The notes under the pieces are model-generated. The model saw nothing but the letters and a program-made list of their open reading frames with translations. It had not been told where the DNA came from and made no database searches. The position numbers and the translations under genes are program-made. From CAZCTC01 sp964501335 (GTDB lineage: Bacteria; Chloroflexota; Anaerolineae; B4-G1; SLSP01): a stretch of DNA of 64,000 bases. Below, piece by piece: positions 27,505-36,697 of the stretch. Location: positions 106,075 to 170,074 of the forward strand of contig CAZCTC010000008.1 of NCBI GenBank assembly GCA_964501335.1, given 5' to 3'. Position 1 is the stretch's first letter. Each line of letters opens with the position of its first letter.

Positions 27505-30500
27505 ATGGCTACTTTACGGGCGCGAATGACAGTATCGGACGTCAAACCGGGTGAACATATCGGAATGGTCTATGAACAGGCGGATGAGCGGCTGTCGATT
27601 CTGGTTGCTTTTCTGATAGCCGGTCTGAAACAGGGGGAGAAGGCGTTTCTGGTCACGGCGGCAGCGTCGGAATCGTTATCGGGACCCTTAGCGGAGGCCG
27701 GTGTTGATCTTGCAAAGCTGGCTGCCGGATTGGTTCAGCTGGTGTTGCCCGATTGGCGTTCGGAAGCCGATGTGGCGGCCTGGTTGCATCAGGAAAGCGA
27801 CCGGGCTCTCGCCGAAGGGTTTACGGGATTACGTCTGGTTGTGGAAACGGCAAGGCTGGAAAATGGAGAATCTTCTTTTCCCTTGAGCGCCCGTGAACTG
27901 GAGAATGGTTTGGAAGCCGGACTGACGGGGGCCGCCTGTGAGGTGTTGTGTCTCTATCGTCGTAAAACGGTCGAAGCGACCGACCTGTTGTGGGATCTGT
28001 TGCAGTCTCATTCGGCGATGGTAACGGTCACGCCTGCTTTTGAAGAACCCGGCCATCCTTCGGCGGCGGAGATCCAGGAGACATTGGAATCCTGGATGCG
28101 GACTTTTTTCGAGAATCGGCTGGAGCCGATGTTGCTGGTGGATCCTGTTTCCGGGTTGATTGTGGACGGCAATCCTGCGGCCTGTGATTTTTACGGATAC
28201 AAACGAGAGTCTCTGGTTAATTTGCCATTGGACGATATCGACCGTTCCCCCGTGGCGATGCGGTTAGCATGGCTGGAGCGAATGGGGCGGGGCGAAGGCG
28301 GGGAGTTTGAATCGCAGCATCAGTTATCTAACGGGCAGTTGTGCAAGGTGGAATTGCAAGGAGGTCCGTTGCGATATCGTGAGCAACCGCTGGTCTATTT
28401 CATTGTGTACGATCAGCGGGAACGTCGGTGGGCTGAGATTGCCCTGAAGGAGAGTCAGGAACGTTTTTCCCAACTGGTGGAAAATGTGCCGGTGGGGATT
28501 GTTTTTGTTACCTCTGAAGGGCGATTTCAGTTTATGAACGGCACGGCCGAGCGGATCATGGGGATCAAGGCTGAGCTGGCTGCCCATCTGAGTTATGAGG
28601 ATTTTTTGACCCGGGTGACGACGCTTGAGGGGGCGCCCTGGCCGATGGAGAGCCTGGCGCTGCACCGGGCCGTGTTGGAGCGGCGGCCGGTTCAGGATGT
28701 GCGATGTGTTATTCGGCGTCTGGATGAGAGCCGGATTTTTGTTTCGGTAGATTTCACGCCGTTGGAAAATACAAAGGGCGAAATCCAGGGCCTGGTGATT
28801 TCTCTGAAGGATATTTCGGCTCAGGTGGAAGCCGAGTCGGCCCAGCGACAGCTGATGCTGGGCGCCCGCAAAGAGGTGAAAAAGTGGGGGGCTGTTTTTG
28901 AGACCTTGATCGATGGGGTGATGTTGATCAATCTCAAGAATGTGATCGAAAGCGTCAATCCGGCGGCGGTGCGGTTGATGGGCAGCGATCCGACCGGGCT
29001 GAATGTCCATACGGCGTTCAAGGAGGTTTCTTTTTGCTGTCTGGATGGGCGTCCTTTACGGAGGATTGAGGAACTTCCTTTTTCCCGGGCTTTGCGCGGG
29101 GAAAGGGTGATTGGAGGGCAATATACGCTGACCAATGCCAGGGGGCGGACCCTTTCCCTTCTGGCTTCGGCCACCCCGATCTATGAGGAAGGAGAGATTT
29201 CGGGAGCGGTGATGGTCTGGCACGATGTTACCGAGCGAGAGGAGTTTTATCAACAGATAGAACTGGAACGCCATCTCAATTTGCGGCTGAATGGGGAAGT
29301 GCGCCATGAAATGGATCGCCTGCATATTATTTTCGATGCCCTGGCCGAGCTGGTTGTTTCGATCGATGGGGTGGGGGATATCGTCAGTGCCAATCCGGCG
29401 GCCGTACGTTTCTTTGGGGGCGATCCGGTCGGCGTCGATCGGGCTGTCCTGGGGCAGCGGTTGAATGTCCGGCAGCTGGATGGAAAGCCGGTTCCTTTTG
29501 CCGCGTTTCCTTCTTCCCGAGCCTTGAAAGGGGAGGTGGTATCGCGGGAGGAATTTATTGTCCGAGGGCCGGAGGGCGAGGATCTGCTGGTGGAAATTTC
29601 AGCGGCGCCGATTCAGGAAAGCGGGCAGGTGATCGGGGCGGTTTCGATCTGGCATGATGTTACCGATCGCGCTTTGCTGCAACAGAAAACCGAGCAGGAG
29701 AAGAGGCAGGCCGAAGAACTGGCAGCTGAGGCTCAATCGGAAGTGGAACGCCTGAATGAGATTTTCGGCGCGATGTCGGATGTCGTGATGGTGACGGATG
29801 AAAGCGGAACGACGATTGCGGCCAATCCTGCTGCCAGGCGTTTTTTCGGCGAAGATCCTACCCGGCTGACGCGCGAAGAGTTAGGGGCCCGGGCCCGGGT
29901 GCGATATCTGGACGGGCGACCTTTGCCGGCGGATCAATTTCCGGCTTCGCGCTGTTTAAAAAGCGGTAAGGCCGTGTTGAACGAACGCTATGCGATCGAC
30001 AATGCTGAAGGCCAGGCGCTGATTTTGAGTTTTTCGGCCGTGCCGATTAAAAAAGGGAAACGCGTTACGGGCGTGGTGGCGGTCTGGCGGGATGTCACCG
30101 AACACGAGCGGCTTTTGCAGGAAGTGGAGCGGAATCGGGTCTTGTTGCAGGCTTTGATCGATACCATTCCGGCCGGGGTGGTGGCGGTGGATGGGGAGGG
30201 AAAACTGTTGGTGTGCAATCCTGCTTCCGAAGAGATTTTGGGTTGCCCCTTGTACAAGCCGGCTCGCGAGTACATGGGGGATTATACTTTGCATCAGCTG
30301 GATGGAACTTTGATCCCGGGGGAAGAGACTCCTTTTAGCCGTACGCTTTTGCGGAATGAGATTTTGAAAGATGAGGCGGTGTTGGTGCGGCGGCAGGATG
30401 GGCGCGAGTTGATTGTCAATGTTTCGACGCGCCCCCTTTACGATGGTGAAAATCAGCTGCAGGGGGCGGTGGCGGTCATCCAGGATATCAGTGAGCGCAA

Positions 30501-31611
30501 GCAGGCGGAGGCGGAGCGCGAGCGGTTGTTGATGAAGGTGGAACTGGAACGGGCCCGGCTGGGGGCAGTGCTGGCGACTTTACCGTTACCCATCATTTTT
30601 GTGGATTCCGAGGCTATCGTTCAGATCGTCAATCCAGTGGCAGAGGAGTTCTGGCACCATGCGTTGGTAGGAAAATGCTGGCACGATGTGATGAAGGAGT
30701 GGGATTATTTCCATTCGGAGACGGGGATGAAGATCCCGCCGAAGGAGCGTCCGCTGGCCCGGGCGTTGCAGGGTGAGCCGGTTTTGGATTTTGAGATTGT
30801 TTCCGATCGACCGGACGGCAGCCGGGTGCCGACGTTGCTGCATGCGGCTCCCGTAAAGTTGCAGGGGCGTGTGGTGGGCGCCCTTCAGGTGGCGCAGGAT
30901 TTGACTCGATTGAAGGAAGCCGATCGGATTAAAGATCAATTTCTGGCGATGGTATCGCATGATTTGCGCTCACCGTTGGCGTCCATCAAGGGATGGGCGA
31001 CGACGGCGCAGGAAGATCCGACGGATCTGGAGCTGGTGCAGAAGGCGTTGGCGTTGATTTTGAAAGGCGTGCAGACTCAACAGCGTTTGATTGACGATTT
31101 GCTCGATTCGGCGGCCCTGGCGGTGGGGATTTTGCGGGTCACGCCGGAGTTGCAGGATTTGCGTCCCATTGTGGAACAGGTGGCCATGGGAGTCCAGATG
31201 GCGGGGGCCGAGCGGGGGATTACGCTGCACTGGCATTTGCCGGAGGAGCCGTTGCCGGCGGTGGTCGATGCGATGCGGTTGCAGCAGATTCTGGGCAATC
31301 TGATTGCCAATGCTTACAAGTTTACGCCCAAGGGCGGGCAGGTGGAAATCGACCTGGAGCGCGATGCGGCGGGGGTAGTTTTGCGGGTGCGGGACAGCGG
31401 TTATGGTATTTCCGCCGAGCAGTTACCTCACATTTTCGAACGGTTCTATATGGAGAGTGAGAAACGGGTGCCGGGGACCCGCAGTCTGGGATTGGGACTG
31501 GCGATTGTCAAAGCGTTGGTGGAATTGCACGGCGGGCATGTCAGTGCGGCAAGTGAGGGAGCTCAAAAGGGAAGTACTTTTACGGTATGGTTGCCGTTGG
31601 AGGGTGGATAA
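27505..31611 (+). CDS. MEDS-PAS7 sensor histidine kinase (divergent paralogue)
   Basis: A 1368-aa kinase. The ATG at 27505 follows ACGGAGG. The architecture is the same as in the gene at 22886-26983: MEDS (about 1-165, 'VKPGEHIGMVYEQADERL'), seven PAS domains between about 200 and 1135, HisKA with 'MVSHDLRSPLASIKG' and HATPase_c with 'NLIANAYKFTPKGG', 'DSGYGISAEQ' and 'SLGLGLAIVKAL'. The core is nearly identical to the paralogue, while the PAS domains have diverged more. That fits one phosphorylation target with different sensed ligands, which is inference. No membrane segment is present. A strong intrinsic terminator follows at 31629. Confidence 0.93.
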   Translation: MATLRARMTVSDVKPGEHIGMVYEQADERLSILVAFLIAGLKQGEKAFLVTAAASESLSGPLAEAGVDLAKLAAGLVQLVLPDWRSEADVAAWLHQESDRALAEGFTGLRLVVETARLENGESSFPLSARELENGLEAGLTGAACEVLCLYRRKTVEATDLLWDLLQSHSAMVTVTPAFEEPGHPSAAEIQETLESWMRTFFENRLEPMLLVDPVSGLIVDGNPAACDFYGYKRESLVNLPLDDIDRSPVAMRLAWLERMGRGEGGEFESQHQLSNGQLCKVELQGGPLRYREQPLVYFIVYDQRERRWAEIALKESQERFSQLVENVPVGIVFVTSEGRFQFMNGTAERIMGIKAELAAHLSYEDFLTRVTTLEGAPWPMESLALHRAVLERRPVQDVRCVIRRLDESRIFVSVDFTPLENTKGEIQGLVISLKDISAQVEAESAQRQLMLGARKEVKKWGAVFETLIDGVMLINLKNVIESVNPAAVRLMGSDPTGLNVHTAFKEVSFCCLDGRPLRRIEELPFSRALRGERVIGGQYTLTNARGRTLSLLASATPIYEEGEISGAVMVWHDVTEREEFYQQIELERHLNLRLNGEVRHEMDRLHIIFDALAELVVSIDGVGDIVSANPAAVRFFGGDPVGVDRAVLGQRLNVRQLDGKPVPFAAFPSSRALKGEVVSREEFIVRGPEGEDLLVEISAAPIQESGQVIGAVSIWHDVTDRALLQQKTEQEKRQAEELAAEAQSEVERLNEIFGAMSDVVMVTDESGTTIAANPAARRFFGEDPTRLTREELGARARVRYLDGRPLPADQFPASRCLKSGKAVLNERYAIDNAEGQALILSFSAVPIKKGKRVTGVVAVWRDVTEHERLLQEVERNRVLLQALIDTIPAGVVAVDGEGKLLVCNPASEEILGCPLYKPAREYMGDYTLHQLDGTLIPGEETPFSRTLLRNEILKDEAVLVRRQDGRELIVNVSTRPLYDGENQLQGAVAVIQDISERKQAEAERERLLMKVELERARLGAVLATLPLPIIFVDSEAIVQIVNPVAEEFWHHALVGKCWHDVMKEWDYFHSETGMKIPPKERPLARALQGEPVLDFEIVSDRPDGSRVPTLLHAAPVKLQGRVVGALQVAQDLTRLKEADRIKDQFLAMVSHDLRSPLASIKGWATTAQEDPTDLELVQKALALILKGVQTQQRLIDDLLDSAALAVGILRVTPELQDLRPIVEQVAMGVQMAGAERGITLHWHLPEEPLPAVVDAMRLQQILGNLIANAYKFTPKGGQVEIDLERDAAGVVLRVRDSGYGISAEQLPHIFERFYMESEKRVPGTRSLGLGLAIVKALVELHGGHVSAASEGAQKGSTFTVWLPLEGG

Positions 31612-31628
31612 AAGGGTCGGTCAGAATA

Positions 31629-31662
31629 AAAAAGCGCCCCGGCATTGCCGGGGCGCTTTTTT
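31629..31662. terminator. Bidirectional intrinsic terminator
   Basis: A-tract, stem GCGCCCCGGC, loop ATT, complementary stem and T-tract. It serves the MEDS kinase (plus strand) and the convergent exported protein (minus strand). It has the normal A-then-T polarity, unlike the variable-stem hairpin family. Confidence 0.95.
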
Positions 31663-31672
31663 ACTTGGATGG

Positions 31673-34600
31673 CTATTGCGCGTTGCGCAAGACGAGGGGG
31701 AGGAACAGACTGTAGTATTCTGATGGGGCACCGATCAACCCCATGTCGGTGAAGTGATCGATCAACATGGAGATTTCATGGCGCGTTTCGTCTACTACAA
31801 AGCTGTCCGGTGTGGTCCAACGATCCGTTGTCGTGGAGAAGTATGCCGGGCGCAGGTGCGCTGCATCGGTCCCCGCCGGTAGCGAAGCCGGATCGTAGGG
31901 GAAGACAATGGTGACATCCTGGTTGAAGTTTTCGGTGATCGGTTCACCGTTTTCGGTGAAGGCCTCGAAGGCGTAGGCCAGGCCCTGGATTTCACCTCGA
32001 TAGTGCTGGGGGACGCCGGCCAGCGGCGTGATGTGCAGAATCACTTGCCCTTCAGCTGGCAGTGCTCCGCCGGGGATGAAGATCCGCACGCCATTGCCCA
32101 GTTCGACCGATTGGTTTTCCGCAGCGTTGAAGACCACGACCCGGGGGGATGGTTTCGTGCGCGGGCCGACCAGGACGAGATCCTGGGTCAGACCGGCCGC
32201 CGGGACCGAGAGCGGTACGGTGCGGGTCATCCAATAGGCTCCATGTTTTTCAAAAACTGCGGCGATGGTCCAGGCCTGCCCGGAGAGGACGGGGAGGGTG
32301 TAGACACCGCCTACGGGCGCGATCGTTTTGTTGTAACCGTCATCTTTGCTCCAGGCCCAGATCATAACGGGTCCGGTCAGGGCTGTAGTACCGGAGAGCG
32401 TGACGCGACCGGTAATAGTGGTACTGGGAGCGCGGAAGATCAGATTGACGACCACTGAGCCATGACTCGGTACCGTTACGCGTGCCTGGGCCGGGTTGAT
32501 CAGGCCGGTGTCATGGACCAGGGCTGCGCGAACGTTGTAAATTCCTGCTGGTAACGGAAGTTTGAAGCTGCCATCGGAGTTTACGGGTGTCCGTTGTACC
32601 AGCCCGTTCAGATCGTTGCTTAGAGCCTCAGCAATAACGATGGCGCCGATGACCGGCTCTCCGTTGGGCAATTTTACCGTGCCGCTGAGGATGCCGTCGC
32701 GTAGGACGACCGGCAGGTTGACGTTTTTGGCTTCGCGTTCGGCGATGGCGTAAGAGCGCGGCCCGGCGACTTTGACGTAACGAGATTCGGGCGCGATGGC
32801 ATAGTCAAGGCTCCAGACCCCGGCCGGGACCGGCAGGCTATAAAGATTGCCGGGTTGTTTGAGATCGGTGGCGGCCCAGATCGATTTTTCCCAGGCCCAG
32901 ACTTTGCCCGGTACTTCAGCGGTAACTACCGTTGCGGCCCGGATATCCCAGAGCGAGCCGTAGAATTTGGCGGTTTTTTCGATCACAGTAAAGGTGCGGG
33001 TTATCTCTTCCTGGTCTGTGAGGGTGATGACGGTGGGGACGCGCGGTGCCACATAGCGCGGGTTATTGGGAATGCTCAGGGTCACCGAGTAGGTGCCGGT
33101 CGGGAGATAGAGGGTAAATTCTCCATCGTGGATGGGAGCGCCTTTGATGATCTGGCGGTTGAGGCTGACGGCTTCCGCCCAACCTTCCACATCACTGGCG
33201 ACGGGGCCGGCGGTGGTGACCAGGATGCCGTTGAGTGTGGCGTTGGCCGAGGTCAGGGTGAAGTTCAACATGGCGCTTTGCCGGCTGGTCAGGGTAGCGC
33301 TCAACGGTTCGCCGGAGTAGACATATTCCTGATCGGGTTGCGGGGCCGGGCGGACCATCCAGGTACCGCTGTAGACGGGCAAATAATAGCGACCGTCAGG
33401 AGCGGAGCGGCTTTCGAAGGTGGCCCGTGTTTCCATGTTCCAGGCCACGACGGCGACCCCGGGGACCGGATCTCCGGTCGTGGTGCTCAAGCTGCCCGTG
33501 ATGATGGCGTCGCGAGCGTGAAGCGTGATGGTCGGGATGACCGTGGGGGTGATGGGATGGACATTGATGGGCGGCAGGATGGGCGCTGCGTAGAGCGGTC
33601 CGGTCGGCGGACGGGAGATCTGGAGCTCCAGCTTGTAAATTCCCGGCGGTATGCGGAAACTGAAGCGGCCGGAGGCTTCCAACAGCCGGGACACCCCGAT
33701 TCCTTCGGCGGTGCGCATAGAGACGGTGATGGGGAAGGGGGGCGGTACATTGCCGGGCAGCATGATGGTGCCCATCACGATGGCTTCTGCGGGGCGCACG
33801 ATGAAATCGACGCGCTTGAATTCAGTGGTCGGCGTGATATCGAAGGCGACCAGTTGTCCCGGGGTGGTGAGAATCCAGTCGGAGGGGGTGGTGATACTGA
33901 TCGGCCGGATAGTGACATTCCAGACCCCCGGTGCTACGGTCATGCTGTAGTGTCCGCGCGCATCGGTGCGGGTATCCTGGAAGCCGTATCGGTCAACGCG
34001 GTTGGCGATGACGACGGCGGATTGTACCGGGATGCTGACCCCGGAAGCGGTCATGAGATTGACGATCCCGCCGATGGTTTTGGGTGGGGTCTGGAAATAG
34101 AGATCCTGCTGGATGAAGGGGGTGGTCAGCGGAATGGTGATGGTGATGGGGGGCGGCGGCAGCAGATTGCCCCGGTCGGGGGGCGGCAGCAGTTCCAGGC
34201 GGATCGGCACGTCGGAGGGGATTTCGCCCAGGGCATATTTGCCGTCGATGTTGGTCTGATCGACGCGCCGTTCGCCGGTCGGCAGGAAGGCGATGACGGT
34301 GGCGTTGGGAACGGGGGTGGTGCCGTCAAAGACGCGACCGCCGAGGCGGGGCAGGCGCAGGGTGAATGTGACATTGCTGATCAAGGAGGTCGGGGTGAGG
34401 GTGATCACCCGGGGAAGGGATTCCCAGTACATATCGCCTTCCCGCGGGCGGGCGATCATGGTATAGGTGCCGGTGGGCAGTCCGCCTACATTGAAATTGC
34501 CGTTCGGCGCTTCCAGTTTTTCGATGACCAGATTGTTTTGCATGACGATCAGGAAGGCCGTGGTCGGGGTGATGCCGCCGGGTTGATAGATGGTTCCGGT

Positions 34601-34993
34601 GACGCTGGGATTGGTGAGTCGCAGGGGACCGACCAGGGGGCGGTTGGGATCGACAGGGACGACGATGGAGTTGGCGTAAGGCGATCCGACCGGCGGAATG
34701 GCGCGCACCAGATAGATGGCGTCGGGGATATTAGGGAAGGCGAAGGCCCCCGTGTCGGTAGCAACCCGGCTCCATCCATAGGTCGAGCGATTGGGGTTCA
34801 TCAGGAGAACCGAGGTGCCATCCGGAAGTGGCAGGCCGCCGTCGGGGAGATTGACGGTGCCCGTGATGGCAAAATTGGAGGGGGCAGCCGGTCCGGCTGC
34901 GACAGGGAGTCCCGTAAACCAGAAAGTGGCCACGAGGAGGGCCAGGAGCAGGCTGAACCCGATTAGATTCCAACGCACGATACGGTGGTTCAT
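31673..34993 (-). CDS. Exported protein of tandem carboxypeptidase-regulatory-like Ig domains
   Basis: A 1106-aa protein. The ATG at 34993 follows AAGGAGGATGTG; a GTG one codon upstream is less well placed. A signal peptide (about 1-33, ending 'VAAG') is followed by about nine repeats of a CarboxypepD_reg/prealbumin-like fold (each about 90-100 aa, with patterns such as 'GTVNLPDG', 'VPGVAVVAWN', 'DGRYYLPVYSGTW' and 'GIYNVRAAL'). Near 960-1085 is a ZU5-like C-terminal domain ('VRIFIPGGALP'), and the protein ends 'YYSLFLPLVLRNAQ'. No catalytic domain is visible, so it is probably a secreted structural or adhesive protein. The tail matches those of the two LamG proteins. The gene is isolated, with repeat DNA upstream. 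Confidence 0.88.
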   Translation of the reverse strand: MNHRIVRWNLIGFSLLLALLVATFWFTGLPVAAGPAAPSNFAITGTVNLPDGGLPLPDGTSVLLMNPNRSTYGWSRVATDTGAFAFPNIPDAIYLVRAIPPVGSPYANSIVVPVDPNRPLVGPLRLTNPSVTGTIYQPGGITPTTAFLIVMQNNLVIEKLEAPNGNFNVGGLPTGTYTMIARPREGDMYWESLPRVITLTPTSLISNVTFTLRLPRLGGRVFDGTTPVPNATVIAFLPTGERRVDQTNIDGKYALGEIPSDVPIRLELLPPPDRGNLLPPPPITITIPLTTPFIQQDLYFQTPPKTIGGIVNLMTASGVSIPVQSAVVIANRVDRYGFQDTRTDARGHYSMTVAPGVWNVTIRPISITTPSDWILTTPGQLVAFDITPTTEFKRVDFIVRPAEAIVMGTIMLPGNVPPPFPITVSMRTAEGIGVSRLLEASGRFSFRIPPGIYKLELQISRPPTGPLYAAPILPPINVHPITPTVIPTITLHARDAIITGSLSTTTGDPVPGVAVVAWNMETRATFESRSAPDGRYYLPVYSGTWMVRPAPQPDQEYVYSGEPLSATLTSRQSAMLNFTLTSANATLNGILVTTAGPVASDVEGWAEAVSLNRQIIKGAPIHDGEFTLYLPTGTYSVTLSIPNNPRYVAPRVPTVITLTDQEEITRTFTVIEKTAKFYGSLWDIRAATVVTAEVPGKVWAWEKSIWAATDLKQPGNLYSLPVPAGVWSLDYAIAPESRYVKVAGPRSYAIAEREAKNVNLPVVLRDGILSGTVKLPNGEPVIGAIVIAEALSNDLNGLVQRTPVNSDGSFKLPLPAGIYNVRAALVHDTGLINPAQARVTVPSHGSVVVNLIFRAPSTTITGRVTLSGTTALTGPVMIWAWSKDDGYNKTIAPVGGVYTLPVLSGQAWTIAAVFEKHGAYWMTRTVPLSVPAAGLTQDLVLVGPRTKPSPRVVVFNAAENQSVELGNGVRIFIPGGALPAEGQVILHITPLAGVPQHYRGEIQGLAYAFEAFTENGEPITENFNQDVTIVFPYDPASLPAGTDAAHLRPAYFSTTTDRWTTPDSFVVDETRHEISMLIDHFTDMGLIGAPSEYYSLFLPLVLRNAQ

Positions 34994-35210
34994 CACATCC
35001 TCCTTGGAAATATTGGGTCTGATTCAATGGGTGGATAATGGAACGGGAACTTTCATCTTTATAGACATAACAGGTTGCTTTGCCGGCCCTCCTTTTTGAA
35101 ATAGTCGATGTTAACTGGATAAGGAGTGGGGAGACTTGTATTTGTTGGGGAGAATAGTTTTATTTTACTCCCGTTTTTGCCGGGCGCCTATCTTCCTCCT
35201 TTCCATTTTG

Positions 35211-35285
35211 TAGCGTCCCGCATCAGGCACTTTCCAGGTAAAAAGCGCCGCGCGGTGCGAAGCAGGGAGAGAGTTTTTTGATTTC
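35211..35285 (+). repeat. Module A copy without hairpin
   Basis: TAGCGTCCCGCA, then TTTCCAGGTAAAA, GCGCGGTGCGAAG and GGGAGAGAG. It lies in the 34994-35355 gap, which otherwise shows no gene. Confidence 0.75.
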
Positions 35286-35355
35286 CTTTATTGAAAAGGA
35301 TAAGGGCGGGGTGTAAGCGGGGTATATGGGGGATGTAAAATTTTTGTAAAGAGGA

Positions 35356-35943
35356 TTAAATTTGCAGCCATTCTCGAACCCAGGTGAGGCCGTAATGGCC
35401 GGCCCAACCTGCGGCGATGGCTTTGAGCGTTTTGCCGCTCCAGGTAGCCAGGTAGAACTTCCAGACCGGCATACCGGAAGCGCCGGCGGCCATGCCGGCC
35501 ATATCGAAGAGGGGCATGGGCACGATTCCCATCAAGAAAACTGTCAGCATACCGTGGCGTTGGACCCAGCCTTGAACGGTGGGATAGATCTTCCAGCGGT
35601 CGACCAGATTTTCTACCGTATAGCCGGCCAGAAAGCCGAAGAGTTCTCCCAGGGAGTCCCCGGTGCCGGCGCAGAGGCCGGAGATCCAGGGATTGAGGAT
35701 CACTCCCATGGTGAAGGTGAAGGCCAGATGGGGAATCGGTAAGAGGACGGTGGTGCTGCCGATCAGGGCCATCAGAAAGACTCCCAGATATCCCAGCTCT
35801 TTCATTTTGTCGAAACTCAGCTGGTCCCGGTTATAAGCTGCCACGAGGGTAGCGGCAATGAGGAAAGAGAAAATTCCGATGCGTAAGACGAGTTGTTTGC
35901 GCGCTTCCAGGTTGTCTTTCGATGATGGTGGTGTTTTAGTCAT
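35356..35943 (-). CDS. VTT (SNARE-associated/DedA-like) membrane protein, copy 2
   Basis: A 195-aa integral membrane protein with about five hydrophobic segments. The VTT-type core is seen as 'LPIPHLAFTFTMGVILNPW', 'GDSLGELFGFLAGY' and 'VPMPLFDMAGMAAG'. VTT/DedA proteins are linked to lipid scrambling or flipping and to membrane homeostasis; the exact substrate here is unknown. It lies 14 bp downstream of a paralogue (35958-36524) on the same strand, so the two probably form an operon and arose by tandem duplication. The N-terminal 20 residues are polar. Start ATG at 35943. Confidence 0.85.
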   Translation of the reverse strand: MTKTPPSSKDNLEARKQLVLRIGIFSFLIAATLVAAYNRDQLSFDKMKELGYLGVFLMALIGSTTVLLPIPHLAFTFTMGVILNPWISGLCAGTGDSLGELFGFLAGYTVENLVDRWKIYPTVQGWVQRHGMLTVFLMGIVPMPLFDMAGMAAGASGMPVWKFYLATWSGKTLKAIAAGWAGHYGLTWVREWLQI

Positions 35944-35957
35944 AAAGGCAGGTCCAT

Positions 35958-36524
35958 TTATTCTTTTAACAGTCCCTGAAACCAGGTGATTCCATAATAA
36001 CCGGCCCAGGCCGTTGCGATTGCCTTGATGGTTTTTCCTGCCCAGGTGATCATCAGAAAGCGTTTTAACGGGACTCCCGCCAGACCTCCGGCGATGCTGG
36101 CCATATCGAAGAAGGGATTGGGGATCAGGGCCAGCAAAAAGAGTGTTAATTCGCCGTAGTGTTTCATCCAGTTTTCAAAATGTCGGTAGAGCCGTAAATT
36201 GTCGGCGGCATCTTCAAGGGCGAAACCGGCCAGATAGCCGCTGGTTTCGCCCAGGGTATCTCCCAGACCGGCAGCCAGCCCTACCAACCAGGGATTGAGT
36301 ACGCCGCCCATGGCAAAGGTAAAGGCCAGATGGGGCGCCGGCAGGAAGACGGTGGCACTGCCGGCGAGGGCAACCAGGAAGATGCCCGGATAACCCAGGG
36401 CTTCAAAGGTTTTGATGCGTTCATAGTTGATAACGATCAGGGCCGTGACGATAATGGTGACGGCCAGGGCACTGATGCGGATAACCCAGTTGCGAATGTT
36501 GGGATCAGGGATCAGTTTGTTCAA
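35958..36524 (-). CDS. VTT (SNARE-associated/DedA-like) membrane protein, copy 1
   Basis: A 188-aa protein starting at a TTG (36524) with AAAAGGAT about seven bases upstream. It shares the pattern of its neighbour: 'LPAPHLAFTFAMGGVLNPW', 'GDTLGETSGYLAGF' and 'IPNPFFDMASIAGGLAGVP', with about five membrane helices. It differs from the second copy at many positions, so the duplication is not recent. As in other VTT proteins, the glycine-rich segments and a conserved acidic residue in the GDxxGE loop are kept. It is first in a two-gene operon. Role: probable lipid-transport or membrane-integrity function, by family membership only. Confidence 0.85.
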   Translation of the reverse strand: MNKLIPDPNIRNWVIRISALAVTIIVTALIVINYERIKTFEALGYPGIFLVALAGSATVFLPAPHLAFTFAMGGVLNPWLVGLAAGLGDTLGETSGYLAGFALEDAADNLRLYRHFENWMKHYGELTLFLLALIPNPFFDMASIAGGLAGVPLKRFLMITWAGKTIKAIATAWAGYYGITWFQGLLKE

Positions 36525-36618
36525 GGTTTTATCCTTTTTACTGAAGATTTGATCCCATTACGCATACGGTGAGGGGACAGTTTCATTTTTGCATTGGTTG
36601 GGTGAAAAGACTTTTTTG

Positions 36619-36657
36619 AGCTGAATTCGCGCACCGCCTGAGGCACGCGAATTCAGC
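36619..36657. repeat. Hairpin with AGCTGAATTCGCG arms
   Basis: Thirteen-bp outer arms plus an imperfect inner stem around CCTGAGG, located between the VTT operon start and the 3' end of the sugar dehydrogenase gene. Outward of the stem are CTTTTTTG on the left and CTTTTTAAA on the right. Confidence 0.7.
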
Positions 36658-36697
36658 TTTTTAAATCTGTGTGGCAGGTAACCGTTCGGTTGATTCT

